Under the pieces are notes generated by a model. That model was not told the origin of the DNA, searched no databases, and worked only from the letters and a program-made list of their open reading frames with translations. A program made the translations under genes and the position numbers. 64,000 nucleotides of DNA from Bacteroidia bacterium (lineage in GTDB: Bacteria > Bacteroidota > Bacteroidia > SpSt-205): assembly GCA_025059535.1 (NCBI GenBank), contig JANXCX010000011.1:62001-126000 (forward strand), read 5' to 3'. This document shows, piece after piece, positions 44,664 through 52,169 of this stretch. The first letter of the stretch is position 1. Every line of letters starts with the position of its first letter.

Positions 44664-45780
44664 AATAGGCGTAATTGGAGGAGGGGCAGCGGGTTTAGGC
44701 GTGGCGTGGCAGCTGGCCGCGCGGGGTTATACGGTTTTACTTTTAGAGGCCCGCGAGCCGGGGAGCGGCGCCATGACGGCGTCGGGCGGTATGCTCTCGC
44801 CCGCCTATGAAGCCGAATATGAAGAAATACCCCTTCTGCGGGCCTTTCTTCATAGCCGGCGCCTCTACCCTGCCTGGGCGGAAGCCTTAGGCGATATTGG
44901 TTATACCGCCTGTGGCACCTACGAACTTGCTCTTACGCCGGAGGATGTGCCCTACGTAAAGCGGCGTTGGGAATTTGAGCGCGCCCAAGGCTTAGAGGTA
45001 GAATGGCTGGAAGGCGCGGCCCTGCGTCGGCATCTGTCCAATGTCTCACCTCGCATTCCCGCCGGCACCTACGCGCCCGATGAAGGGCAGGTCGTACCCG
45101 AGCTTCTACGAGACCGCCTGGTAGAAGCTATCCAGCGCCACCGAGGCACCATTCTTTCCCATACACCCGTCCAGCACATTTCGTATGCGTCGCAAGCCTT
45201 TCATCTTCATACCCCCCACCAAACGTATACCGTAGAAACCCTTATCGTATGCCCAGGAGTGCCTTTAGAAGGGCTGAGGCTGCCTTTCAAGGTCTATCCC
45301 ATTCGTGGCCAGATGATAGCCGTAGAATCGCCCCATCCAAATTGGCTTTCCGCCCCCGTACGCTATTTCAACAAAATGACGGGCTACGGCTATACCATCC
45401 CCAAAGGCTCTTACCTTATCCTCGGCGGTACAGCGGAGGAGAAGGGGTATGACCCCTCCCTTACGGTCGGGGGGGTGTTAGACATTCTGCGACGGGCCTA
45501 CTATGTTTTCCCAGACCTATATGAACAGCGGATCTTGCGATTTTGGGCTGGCCTGCGTCCCGCTACAGCCGATAGAAGACCAGTTTTTTGGAAAGTTAGC
45601 GGCCTCCCGCTCTACTACATAAATGGCCTCTACCGAAATGGCATTCTGCTTTTGCCCCTAGTGGCTGAGGGGGTAGCGGCTTGGGTAAGTGAAGGTATCG
45701 TACATCCGCTTTTAGCTCCTTTCACCCGGGAGGTAGAAGAGACGGGCTTAGCACTTTCGCCGGCGCCACCAGCGCCATAA
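44644..45780 (+). CDS. thiO: glycine oxidase ThiO-like FAD enzyme
   Basis: A 378-residue FAD-dependent amine oxidase. The N-terminal FAD-binding motif is IGVIGGGAAGLGVAW; SGGMLSPAYEAE matches the flavin-contacting region of glycine oxidases, and the C-terminal FWAGLRPATADRRPV is the typical FAD-binding end. ThiO oxidises glycine to the imine used in thiazole synthesis, and its adjacency to thiS makes that role more likely than general D-amino-acid oxidation. It converges on the DUF4349 lipoprotein gene with a 33-base overlap of coding ends. Confidence 0.9.
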   Translation: MPVKGAEIGVIGGGAAGLGVAWQLAARGYTVLLLEAREPGSGAMTASGGMLSPAYEAEYEEIPLLRAFLHSRRLYPAWAEALGDIGYTACGTYELALTPEDVPYVKRRWEFERAQGLEVEWLEGAALRRHLSNVSPRIPAGTYAPDEGQVVPELLRDRLVEAIQRHRGTILSHTPVQHISYASQAFHLHTPHQTYTVETLIVCPGVPLEGLRLPFKVYPIRGQMIAVESPHPNWLSAPVRYFNKMTGYGYTIPKGSYLILGGTAEEKGYDPSLTVGGVLDILRRAYYVFPDLYEQRILRFWAGLRPATADRRPVFWKVSGLPLYYINGLYRNGILLLPLVAEGVAAWVSEGIVHPLLAPFTREVEETGLALSPAPPAP

Positions 45781-46476
45781 CCCCCAGCCCAACCCACTTA
45801 GGAGCCACACCCACCATAGCTCCGCCAGCCAAAAGGTGAATTGAATAAATCCGCGCCATCCTTCGGCTACGCTGCGCTTCAGATGGCCTAAATAGCTTCC
45901 CCCTTGAAAATAGTCCAAGTAGTAAGGATTGTAGAGGGTAATTTCCACTTGCAGGTAGCGCTGTTCCAGCTCACGCTGATAAAGGGTATCTCGGAGCGCC
46001 GCATACTCCGCTAGAGCCCTCTGGAGTTCTTGCTCTATTGCGAGTATATCGCTAGCGGTTCGGGCGTTTTGGAGAAGGGCTCTAAGACGCTGGATGGCCT
46101 CTTCCTTCATTTGGAGGCGGCTCTGTAGGTATTGAAGGCCCTCAAACGGACGCAAAGCGGTATGGTATTCGCTTAGCCGTTCACCTAAGCGGCTTACTTG
46201 GACCAAAAAGGCCGAGGCTTCTTCTAGAGGGATACGAAGGCGGCAGAAATAGGCCTGCTCCCCCCGCCTTTCCTTATATAGGAAGTAGCCGCGTGCGAAG
46301 GTGGTCCAGCGGTGCAAGGAATCTATAGCGGCTGGCCAATCTTGCGACACCAGCTCTAGGACGGTCTTATGCTGCTCGCCTTCCGTGGGCGCTGAGACGC
46401 CTCCCCCACCCGTAGGACCGCCACACGCTGACAAGGAGATCAGAAGGAGAAGTAAGCCAAGCCCCCCCTTTCGCAT
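45748..46476 (-). CDS. DUF4349-like lipoprotein with C-terminal membrane helix
   Basis: About 242 residues. MRKGGLGLLLLLISLSAC gives a signal and lipobox. A coiled-coil middle (AIQRLRALLQNARTASDILA and EQELQRALAEYAALRDTLYQ) and a C-terminal hydrophobic segment (WLAELWWVWLLSGLGWGLW) followed by arginines match DUF4349 proteins. The function is unknown. ATG 46476 is favoured because TACCTTAG, one base off the promoter consensus, lies 4 bases upstream; an in-frame ATG at 46491 would add five residues. The gene is divergent from the TPR gene and convergent with thiO. Confidence 0.8.
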   Translation of the reverse strand: MRKGGLGLLLLLISLSACGGPTGGGGVSAPTEGEQHKTVLELVSQDWPAAIDSLHRWTTFARGYFLYKERRGEQAYFCRLRIPLEEASAFLVQVSRLGERLSEYHTALRPFEGLQYLQSRLQMKEEAIQRLRALLQNARTASDILAIEQELQRALAEYAALRDTLYQRELEQRYLQVEITLYNPYYLDYFQGGSYLGHLKRSVAEGWRGFIQFTFWLAELWWVWLLSGLGWGLWRWWRRRKC

Positions 46477-46480
46477 CCGT

Positions 46481-46488
46481 CTAAGGTA
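46481..46488 (-). promoter_or_regulatory. variant promoter element for the DUF4349 lipoprotein
   Basis: TACCTTAG, one mismatch to TAnnTTTG, spaced 4 bases from ATG 46476. Divergent from the exact element at 46503-46510. Confidence 0.4.
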
Positions 46489-46502
46489 CATTAGGTTAGC
46501 CT

Positions 46503-46510
46503 TATATTTG
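46503..46510 (+). promoter_or_regulatory. TAnnTTTG promoter element for the TPR-ribH operon
   Basis: TATATTTG, 6 bases before ATG 46517. It excludes the more upstream in-frame start at 46301. Confidence 0.75.
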
Positions 46511-46516
46511 CGCTAC

Positions 46517-47203
46517 ATGAGCGAGGAGCAGGCGGCTAAATCCTCCGCTGAGGTATCCGAGGCGGCTAACCCCCTAAAAGCCCTTTGGAAAAAGTTTCAA
46601 GAGCGGCGCTGGCTCTCCTATGTGACGCTAGCGGTGGTTGTAGCGGTAGTGGGATTTGTGAGCTACCGCCAGTATCGGCGCAGCCAGAACGAGGAATGCC
46701 TGCGCGAGATGCGATTTGCGGAGAGCTACTTTCGGCAGGATTCATTTGAAAAGGCTCTGGCGGGCACGGCTACGGCTATGGGTTTTGCGCAGCTGGCGGA
46801 GGCCTATTCCTACACCGAAGCCGGTAATCTATGCCGCCTCTACGCTGGCCTATGCTACCTCCGGCTCAATAAGCCCGAAGCAGCCGTGGAGATGCTGGCG
46901 AAATACGAGGCCCCCGATAGTTACCTCGGTGGAATAGCCTTAGGAGCGCTGGCTGGCGCCTACGCTGAGCTCAAAGAATTCAAGAAAGCCGCTCGCTGCT
47001 ATGAGAAAGCGGCCCGCCTTCACCGCAATAGCCAGACTAGCCCCCTCTACCTTATCCATGCAGGCCTGTGCTACGAGCTTGCGGAGGAATGGGAAAAAGC
47101 CGCCAGTATGTACGAAGAAATTACCCGCAAATACCCGATGGCGACGGAGTCTTCCACGGCCCAGAAACACCTCGCGCGCGTGCGCACCCAGCATGCGCAC
47201 TAA
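46517..47203 (+). CDS. membrane-anchored tetratricopeptide repeat protein
   Basis: A 228-residue protein with a short cytosolic N-terminus, one membrane helix (WLSYVTLAVVVAVVGFVSY, about residues 34-52) and at least three TPR-like helical pairs (AGLCYLRLNKPEAAVEML, then GALAGAYAELKEFKKAARCY and AGLCYELAEEWEKAASMYEE). It probably scaffolds envelope proteins, like YfgM or YbgF, but no partner is evident. In Bacteroidota this TPR gene is characteristically followed by ribH, as here. The ATG at 46517 is set by the promoter. Confidence 0.85.
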   Translation: MSEEQAAKSSAEVSEAANPLKALWKKFQERRWLSYVTLAVVVAVVGFVSYRQYRRSQNEECLREMRFAESYFRQDSFEKALAGTATAMGFAQLAEAYSYTEAGNLCRLYAGLCYLRLNKPEAAVEMLAKYEAPDSYLGGIALGALAGAYAELKEFKKAARCYEKAARLHRNSQTSPLYLIHAGLCYELAEEWEKAASMYEEITRKYPMATESSTAQKHLARVRTQHAH

Positions 47204-47846
47204 GCCCCTTCTTTACACGCCCCCCTCCTTTATTTTAGAGCGAGGGCGTCTTTTTGTATTGCGTACAAGCTGGCATGAGGCCCTCACCCTTCAAATGTGG
47301 GAGGAAGCGCGCTACCGCCTAGAGGAGATTGGTTTCCCGTCTGAACGCACCCATGTTTTCACCGTGCCAGGCGCCTTTGAACTGCCCCAACTGGCCGCTA
47401 TGCTAGCGCGCCACTACAGCTGGCGCGTAGGTTTCTCCCAGCGCGTGGCTATCCAAGGCCCCTCGCATATTCAAAGTAACCTTCGTTTCCCACCCTTTTT
47501 CACGGGAAATTTGGAGAGCCAACTGCGGGCTGAATTCCTCTTAGAATCGGCGGGGCCAATTGGCTACCTGCAGCCCTATGAGCCGGGTGAGACCGGTGAG
47601 CTACCCGTCCTTCTCACACTTGGCTGTATTCTCAAAGGCGAGACTGAACATAATCGCTATTTAGCGCAGGCTGTCTTTGCTGCCCTCCTTCATATTGCGA
47701 TACAGAGCGGCATTCCCGTAACCCTCGGCATTCTGACGCCCGACACCTACGAGCAGGCCATAGAACGGCTCCCCCAGGCCCGCGAATGGGCGGTAGCCGG
47801 CTTCCAGGTGTGGGCTGCCCGCCTTAGCTTTACTAAACCCGCGTGA
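47193..47846 (+). CDS. ribH: 6,7-dimethyl-8-ribityllumazine synthase with an internal insert
   Basis: RibH condenses 5-amino-6-ribitylaminouracil with dihydroxybutanone phosphate in riboflavin synthesis. The core is clear: VLRTSWHEALT near residue 22, VPGAFELPQ near 58, GCILKGETEHNRYL with catalytic H153, GIPVTLGILTPDTYEQAIER near 173. Between about 79 and 136 there is an insert of roughly 58 residues with no counterpart in typical ~155-residue enzymes (SHIQSNLRFPPFFTGN in its middle). The start ATG 47193 overlaps the TPR stop by 11 bases. The ftsX-like gene follows with GTGA overlap. Confidence 0.88.
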   Translation: MRTKPLLYTPPSFILERGRLFVLRTSWHEALTLQMWEEARYRLEEIGFPSERTHVFTVPGAFELPQLAAMLARHYSWRVGFSQRVAIQGPSHIQSNLRFPPFFTGNLESQLRAEFLLESAGPIGYLQPYEPGETGELPVLLTLGCILKGETEHNRYLAQAVFAALLHIAIQSGIPVTLGILTPDTYEQAIERLPQAREWAVAGFQVWAARLSFTKPA

Positions 47847-48694
47847 CAAGGGGCAGTCTGCCATTTTTCTCCACTCTCCTGAGCAGCAGCTTAGCGCTCT
47901 TTCTACTGGGTGCCTATATCCTTTTACTGCTTTTAGGCCAGCTTCTGCTAGAGCAGGCACGCGCAGGGTTAGAGTACCGCGTGCATCTCTACACGCCTGT
48001 AGACTCCCTCCAGGTCCATGCCCTATATGAATGGCTTCGCCGCCACCCGCTCGTCCGAGAGGTACGCTACATTTCCCCAGAGGAAGCCATGGAAAACTTC
48101 CGGGAAATAGCTGGGGAGGAGTTTGTGCGGGCTATGGAGGGATTCAATCCGTTCCCACCCACCTTTCGGGTGCTTTTCCACGGCGAAAAAGTACGCAGCG
48201 ATAGCATCCTCCGTCTGACTACCCACCTGCTTGAGTGGGACATGGTTAAGGAAACCGAATACCCGCGCCGCCTGCTGGAGATTTTAGAGAAGCGCACCAC
48301 TACGTTGCAGACCATAGGCTTGGCCGTGGGAGTAATTATGGTGGTCGTTACTTTTTTGCTTATCTTCAACACCGTCCGCCTAGCCATATTTGCCCGGCGG
48401 CTGGAGATTCGTACGATGGAGCTGGTGGGCGCTACGCGCCCCTACATTCAGAAGCCTTTTCTAAGGGTAGGCCTAATTCAGGGTCTATTGAGCGCCTTTC
48501 TGGCTTGCTTGGGCTTGCATGGCGCCCTGCTTCTGATTGACCGCTACTTCCTTTCGCTGGCCTTTCTCCTGCGCGACCCGCGCTTGGCTTCCGTATATGC
48601 AGTTCTATTGGGTTTCGGCGGCGTAGTAGGCTACTTAGCCAGTAAATTTGCGCTGGAGCGGTTCCTGAACCAGACTTTAGAAAAGCTTATATGA
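47843..48694 (+). CDS. ftsX: cell division protein FtsX-like permease
   Basis: A 283-residue protein with the FtsX arrangement: one N-terminal membrane helix (about residues 11-35), a periplasmic domain of ~130 residues, and three C-terminal helices (IGLAVGVIMVVVTFLLIF, then LIQGLLSAFLACLGLHGA and VYAVLLGFGGVVGYLA) with the ABC-permease motif RRLEIRTMELVGATRPYI. FtsX with FtsE activates peptidoglycan hydrolases at the septum; ftsE is not adjacent. Start GTG 47843 overlaps the ribH stop as GTGA. Followed by DUF3098, as commonly found in Bacteroidota. Confidence 0.9.
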   Translation: MTRGSLPFFSTLLSSSLALFLLGAYILLLLLGQLLLEQARAGLEYRVHLYTPVDSLQVHALYEWLRRHPLVREVRYISPEEAMENFREIAGEEFVRAMEGFNPFPPTFRVLFHGEKVRSDSILRLTTHLLEWDMVKETEYPRRLLEILEKRTTTLQTIGLAVGVIMVVVTFLLIFNTVRLAIFARRLEIRTMELVGATRPYIQKPFLRVGLIQGLLSAFLACLGLHGALLLIDRYFLSLAFLLRDPRLASVYAVLLGFGGVVGYLASKFALERFLNQTLEKLI

Positions 48695-48909
48695 AGAAAC
48701 CGAAGCAGGAGGAGAATCCCATGCCCTTTACACGGGCTAACTACCAGACCTTGATAGTAGGGGTGATCATACTGGTTATCGGCTATGGGCTCTTACTTTG
48801 GCCGCCCTATTTCGTAGATAGCCGCGTTTTCTCGCCAGCGCTTTATATAGCGCCTTGGGTTATTGTAGGAGGGATAAGCACCCTTATCTACGCTATCCTG
48901 CGCCGATGA
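48691..48909 (+). CDS. DUF3098 small membrane protein
   Basis: A 72-residue protein with two membrane helices (YQTLIVGVIILVIGYGLLLW and LYIAPWVIVGGISTLIYAIL). It matches the Bacteroidota DUF3098 family, found between ftsX and uppP. The function is unknown, possibly linked to division or envelope synthesis by context. It overlaps ftsX by 4 bases and uppP by 4 bases (ATGA). Confidence 0.88.
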   Translation: MKKPKQEENPMPFTRANYQTLIVGVIILVIGYGLLLWPPYFVDSRVFSPALYIAPWVIVGGISTLIYAILRR

Positions 48910-49658
48910 GCCTATGGGAGGCGCTCCTTCTGGCCTTAGTGGAGGGCCTAACTGAATTCCTGCCTATCTCTTCTACTGGCCATCTCGTGCTACTTAGTGC
49001 CTGGCTGGGAAAGGAAAAGGAGGCTTTTTTTCAGAGCTATGAGATTATCATCCAAGGGGGGGCGATTTTGGCGGTGCTTTTTTATCGCTGGCGGCGGTGG
49101 AGGGAGCTACAGCTCTATCCCCTTTTGGTGGCGGCCTTTTTACCAACAGCGGGACTTGGGCTACTTCTGCGCGGTACGGTAGAGCCGCTTTTGAGCCAGC
49201 CAGCCGTAGTAGGCCTAAATTTAGTCGTGGGCGGCTTTCTCCTTATTGGGATGGACCGATGGTTTCGCCAAAACAAGGGCGTATTAGAAGGACTCTCTCT
49301 AAGGCAGGCTTTCGTTATAGGACTTGTCCAGGCTATAAGCCTTTTTCCAGGGATTTCGCGTGCGGCGGCCGCCCTACTTGGTGCCCAACTGGTTGGACTC
49401 AATAAAAGCGCTGCGGCCGAATTTTCCTTCCTTTTAGCCGTGCCTACGCTGGGCGCAGCCTCGGCCTATAAGTTCTGGCGAATGCCTACCGCCCTTTTAG
49501 AGGCTCACTGGGACCTTCTTCTCTTAGGTAGCGGGGTAGCTTTTGGCGTGGCGCTTTTGGCTATGCGTTTCCTACTGAGTATTTGGCAGAGGTGGGGCTT
49601 AGCGCCCTTCGGCCTTTATCGGATAGGGCTAGGCAGCGCCGTACTTCTATGGAGATAA
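48906..49658 (+). CDS. uppP: undecaprenyl-diphosphatase UppP (BacA)
   Basis: A 250-residue multi-helix membrane enzyme that dephosphorylates undecaprenyl diphosphate to recycle the lipid carrier for cell-wall synthesis. Catalytic motifs are present: VEGLTEFLPISSTGHL near residue 12 and GISRAAAALLGAQLVGL near 155. The frame is open earlier, but ATG 48906 starts directly before the conserved LWEALLLALVEG and overlaps the DUF3098 stop. truB begins inside its last codons. Confidence 0.95.
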   Translation: MSLWEALLLALVEGLTEFLPISSTGHLVLLSAWLGKEKEAFFQSYEIIIQGGAILAVLFYRWRRWRELQLYPLLVAAFLPTAGLGLLLRGTVEPLLSQPAVVGLNLVVGGFLLIGMDRWFRQNKGVLEGLSLRQAFVIGLVQAISLFPGISRAAAALLGAQLVGLNKSAAAEFSFLLAVPTLGAASAYKFWRMPTALLEAHWDLLLLGSGVAFGVALLAMRFLLSIWQRWGLAPFGLYRIGLGSAVLLWR

Positions 49659-50290
49659 TCGCCATAGACAAACCGTATGGCTGGCGCTCTACCCAAGTCG
49701 TGGAGTGGGTCAAACGCACCTTAGGGGTACGAAAAGCGGGGCATGCGGGTACTTTAGACCCTTTAGCCACTGGCCTAATTTTAGTGGCAGTAGATCGAGC
49801 CACCCGTTATTTAGCCGAGCTACAGGCGCTACCCAAAGAGTATTATGTACTGGTGATTTTCGGGTATTCCACGCGTTCAGGCGATGCGGAGTTTGCGCCA
49901 GAGCCCGTTCAGGCTCCTAAGCCCCTGGGCCTGAGCGAGCGGAAGGCGTTACTGGCTCAATTTACTGGACGCATCCTTCAGAGACCGCCTGTTTTTTCGG
50001 CTATCAAGGTGCAAGGCAAGCGAGCCTATGCTCTTGCCCGCGCTGGGCAGTCTTTTACCCTTGCGCCACGGCTGGTAGAGATTTATGCGTTGGAGGAGGT
50101 GTATTACGAGCCGCCGGCGCGATGGCTTCTGCGGCTTTCCTGCAGTAAAGGCACCTATGTGCGCAGTCTGGCAGAGGATCTCGGGAGAGTCACTGGATGG
50201 GGAGCCTATGTCGGTGCCCTTCGCCGCACCCGAATAGGTTCGTATTCGGTAAGCGATGCAATCCAGCCTGAGCGCTACACCTCTGCCTGA
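49649..50290 (+). CDS. truB: tRNA pseudouridine-55 synthase TruB
   Basis: Forms pseudouridine at tRNA position 55. The 213-residue product has IIAIDKPYGWRSTQVVEWVK, the catalytic aspartate in GHAGTLDPLATGLIL, and RPPVFSAIKVQGKRAYALAR; it lacks a C-terminal PUA domain, as in other short TruB proteins. ATG 49649 is chosen because the frame upstream to 49583 lies within uppP and has no conserved sequence. It overlaps uppP by 10 bases and ribF by 35 bases. Confidence 0.95.
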   Translation: MEIIAIDKPYGWRSTQVVEWVKRTLGVRKAGHAGTLDPLATGLILVAVDRATRYLAELQALPKEYYVLVIFGYSTRSGDAEFAPEPVQAPKPLGLSERKALLAQFTGRILQRPPVFSAIKVQGKRAYALARAGQSFTLAPRLVEIYALEEVYYEPPARWLLRLSCSKGTYVRSLAEDLGRVTGWGAYVGALRRTRIGSYSVSDAIQPERYTSA

Positions 50291-51176
50291 AGCCACACAC
50301 ACTACAGGGCCTATCCTTACCCTGGGCACCTTTGATGGCGTTCATATGGGGCACGAACACCTCCTAGCGGCGGCACGCGAGTGGGCTCAAGCCGAAGGCA
50401 CGGGGGTAGAAGTATGGGTCTTTCATCCCCATCCGCGCGCTATTCTGCAAGGGGAGAGCCCGCCGCTCTTGACTACCCTAGAGGAACGCCTTTTCCTCCT
50501 GCGCGCCCAGGCCGAGCGGGTGCGCGTAATACCCTTTACCCCCGAGCTAGCCAAGCTGAGTGCCGAGGCCTTTCTTACCGAATGGATACAAAAGCAGGCA
50601 AGCCCCCGAGGCATAATAGTGGGCTATGACCACCGCTTTGGACGCGGCCGGGAAGGGTCCGCCGACTTCCTAAGGCAGCGTGGCATCCCCGTACGTCAAG
50701 TGCCGCCTTATAGGGCCGAAGGCGAGATTGTAAGTAGCTCGCGTATCCGCAAAGCCCTCGCTGCTGGCGCTGTAGCCGAGGCTCAGCGCCTTTTAGGTTA
50801 TCCCTATACCGTACGGGGGCTAGTTCAGCCCGGACGGGGGATAGCCCGCACTTTGGGCACGCCTACGGCCAATCTCGCCTTTCCGCCCGAAAAGATCAGG
50901 CCGCCAGCGGGCACCTACGCAGGCTATGCAAGCCTAAGTCCCCTCCCCCTACCCCTCAGGGAAGGTGAAGCCGCTTTGCTCTACCTCAGCCCAGAGGGCG
51001 TATTAGAAGTCCACTTCCTCCACGGGACTTCGCAGCCCCTGTATGGGGCCTTACTCGCCGCAGCTTTCTTACACTTCCTTCGCCCCTTTACCCCTATAGA
51101 TTCACCTGCCGTCCTCAAGGCCCAAATCCAGACCGACTTAGAGGCGGCTCACCGATTTTTCCAGCAGAAATCCTGA
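50256..51176 (+). CDS. ribF: bifunctional riboflavin kinase/FAD synthetase
   Basis: RibF converts riboflavin to FMN and FAD. The N-terminal adenylyltransferase domain shows LGTFDGVHMGHEHLL near residue 22 and GYDHRFGRGREG; the C-terminal kinase domain shows GRGIARTLGTPTANLAF and PAGTYAGYA. Length 306 aa is normal. The start ATG 50256 overlaps truB by 35 bases; no later in-frame start exists before the conserved block. It ends the operon that also carries ribH, so both flavin genes are co-located. Confidence 0.94.
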   Translation: MQSSLSATPLPEATHTTGPILTLGTFDGVHMGHEHLLAAAREWAQAEGTGVEVWVFHPHPRAILQGESPPLLTTLEERLFLLRAQAERVRVIPFTPELAKLSAEAFLTEWIQKQASPRGIIVGYDHRFGRGREGSADFLRQRGIPVRQVPPYRAEGEIVSSSRIRKALAAGAVAEAQRLLGYPYTVRGLVQPGRGIARTLGTPTANLAFPPEKIRPPAGTYAGYASLSPLPLPLREGEAALLYLSPEGVLEVHFLHGTSQPLYGALLAAAFLHFLRPFTPIDSPAVLKAQIQTDLEAAHRFFQQKS

Positions 51177-51193
51177 AGCCAAGGGCCCCTCTG

Positions 51194-51201
51194 TATCTTT
51201 G
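51194..51201 (+). promoter_or_regulatory. TAnnTTTG promoter element for the barrel protein
   Basis: TATCTTTG, 7 bases before ATG 51209, in the short gap after ribF. Confidence 0.75.
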
Positions 51202-51208
51202 TGGCGCT

Positions 51209-52045
51209 ATGCGTACCCTAAAAAACCTAAGCGTATTCCTCGGCCTGAGTGGGCTTATCTGGGCCCAAGCTAACACCTTCAAGATCGGCCTCGTGGGTGC
51301 CCCCCAAACTACGTGGTTACTCAATCAAGAAGACATGGACGCCGGCCCTATCTTAGACTACAAGACGACCTGGGGCTTTATGGGCGGGCTTAGTCTGGCC
51401 TACCATTTCTCCAACTATGTAGGTGTAGGCCTGGATCTCCTCTACTCCAGCGAAGGTCAGCGGTATACGGGCAAAGACGAAGCCTTAGGGCTTAGGTGGG
51501 AAGGTCGCACGCGCCTAAATTACCTGAAGATACCTCTTCTCCTTCGGCTGGGATCAGACCCCGAATCACCTGTACAGCTCAGCTTTAGCTTAGGTCCCCA
51601 ATTAGGCCTACTCCTAAGCGCTGAGGACAAAATGACCGTCAAGCTGGGCAGCTCTGAACTCTCTCTCTCCACAGGAAACAAAGAAGGCATCCTTTACGAG
51701 GTAACCCCAATTAATCCTGAGCGCGTAAGCCTAAATAAACCAGCCTATGCTTCTACAACCTTTGGGGCTACGGTGGGTTTAGGAGTAGCCATCCGCCTTA
51801 CCGAATCGCTCCACCTATCCTTCCAACTGCGTGGCGATTACACTTTCACCGACATAGAAAATAAAAAGGCCGAATATGCCCATGGCACCCATACCCACAG
51901 CTACTGGGAGCAGGATATCAAGTACCGCTCTGCAAGTCATGGTGGCGGTGGGGGACAGAATGAGCCTGAGAGTGAGCGTTCTCCTACGGCGGCTTTGACA
52001 GGGGGGTTTGTAATAGGCCTTACCTACCTTATACCCCTGCAGTAA
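51209..52045 (+). CDS. outer-membrane beta-barrel protein (porin-like)
   Basis: A 278-residue protein with signal peptide MRTLKNLSVFLGLSGLIWAQ and alternating aromatic strands typical of the PF13568-type small barrels (FMGGLSLAYHFSNYVGVGLD, LSFSLGPQLGLLLS and ATVGLGVAIRLTESLHLSFQ). A histidine/glycine-rich periplasmic or surface loop (SHGGGGGQNEPESE) precedes the last strand. The substrate is unknown. It has its own promoter 7 bases before the ATG and is followed by a large inverted repeat. Confidence 0.85.
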   Translation: MRTLKNLSVFLGLSGLIWAQANTFKIGLVGAPQTTWLLNQEDMDAGPILDYKTTWGFMGGLSLAYHFSNYVGVGLDLLYSSEGQRYTGKDEALGLRWEGRTRLNYLKIPLLLRLGSDPESPVQLSFSLGPQLGLLLSAEDKMTVKLGSSELSLSTGNKEGILYEVTPINPERVSLNKPAYASTTFGATVGLGVAIRLTESLHLSFQLRGDYTFTDIENKKAEYAHGTHTHSYWEQDIKYRSASHGGGGGQNEPESERSPTAALTGGFVIGLTYLIPLQ

Positions 52046-52078
52046 AGTAGGGGCCCGCAGTGCCCTAAGCTATAGTCT

Positions 52079-52125
52079 CTCTTTTCTCACGCTAAAAGCC
52101 CCCTATGAGGGGCAGTAGAAAAGAG
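52079..52125 (+). terminator. nested inverted repeat, possible terminator
   Basis: Outer arms 52079-52087 (CTCTTTTCT) and 52117-52125 (AGAAAAGAG) are perfectly complementary, and inside them GCCCC (52098-52102) pairs with GGGGC (52109-52113). It lies 34 bases after the barrel gene stop in the 124-base gap before the next gene. No T-run follows on the plus strand, so termination is plausible but not classical. Confidence 0.5.
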
Positions 52126-52155
52126 CGGCAAGGGAAGCGATAGGCGGGTAATTCT

Positions 52156-52163
52156 TTTCTTTG
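52156..52163 (+). promoter_or_regulatory. variant promoter element for the Omp85-like gene
   Basis: TTTCTTTG, one mismatch to TAnnTTTG, 6 bases before the GTG at 52170. Confidence 0.45.
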
Positions 52164-52169
52164 TTTCCA

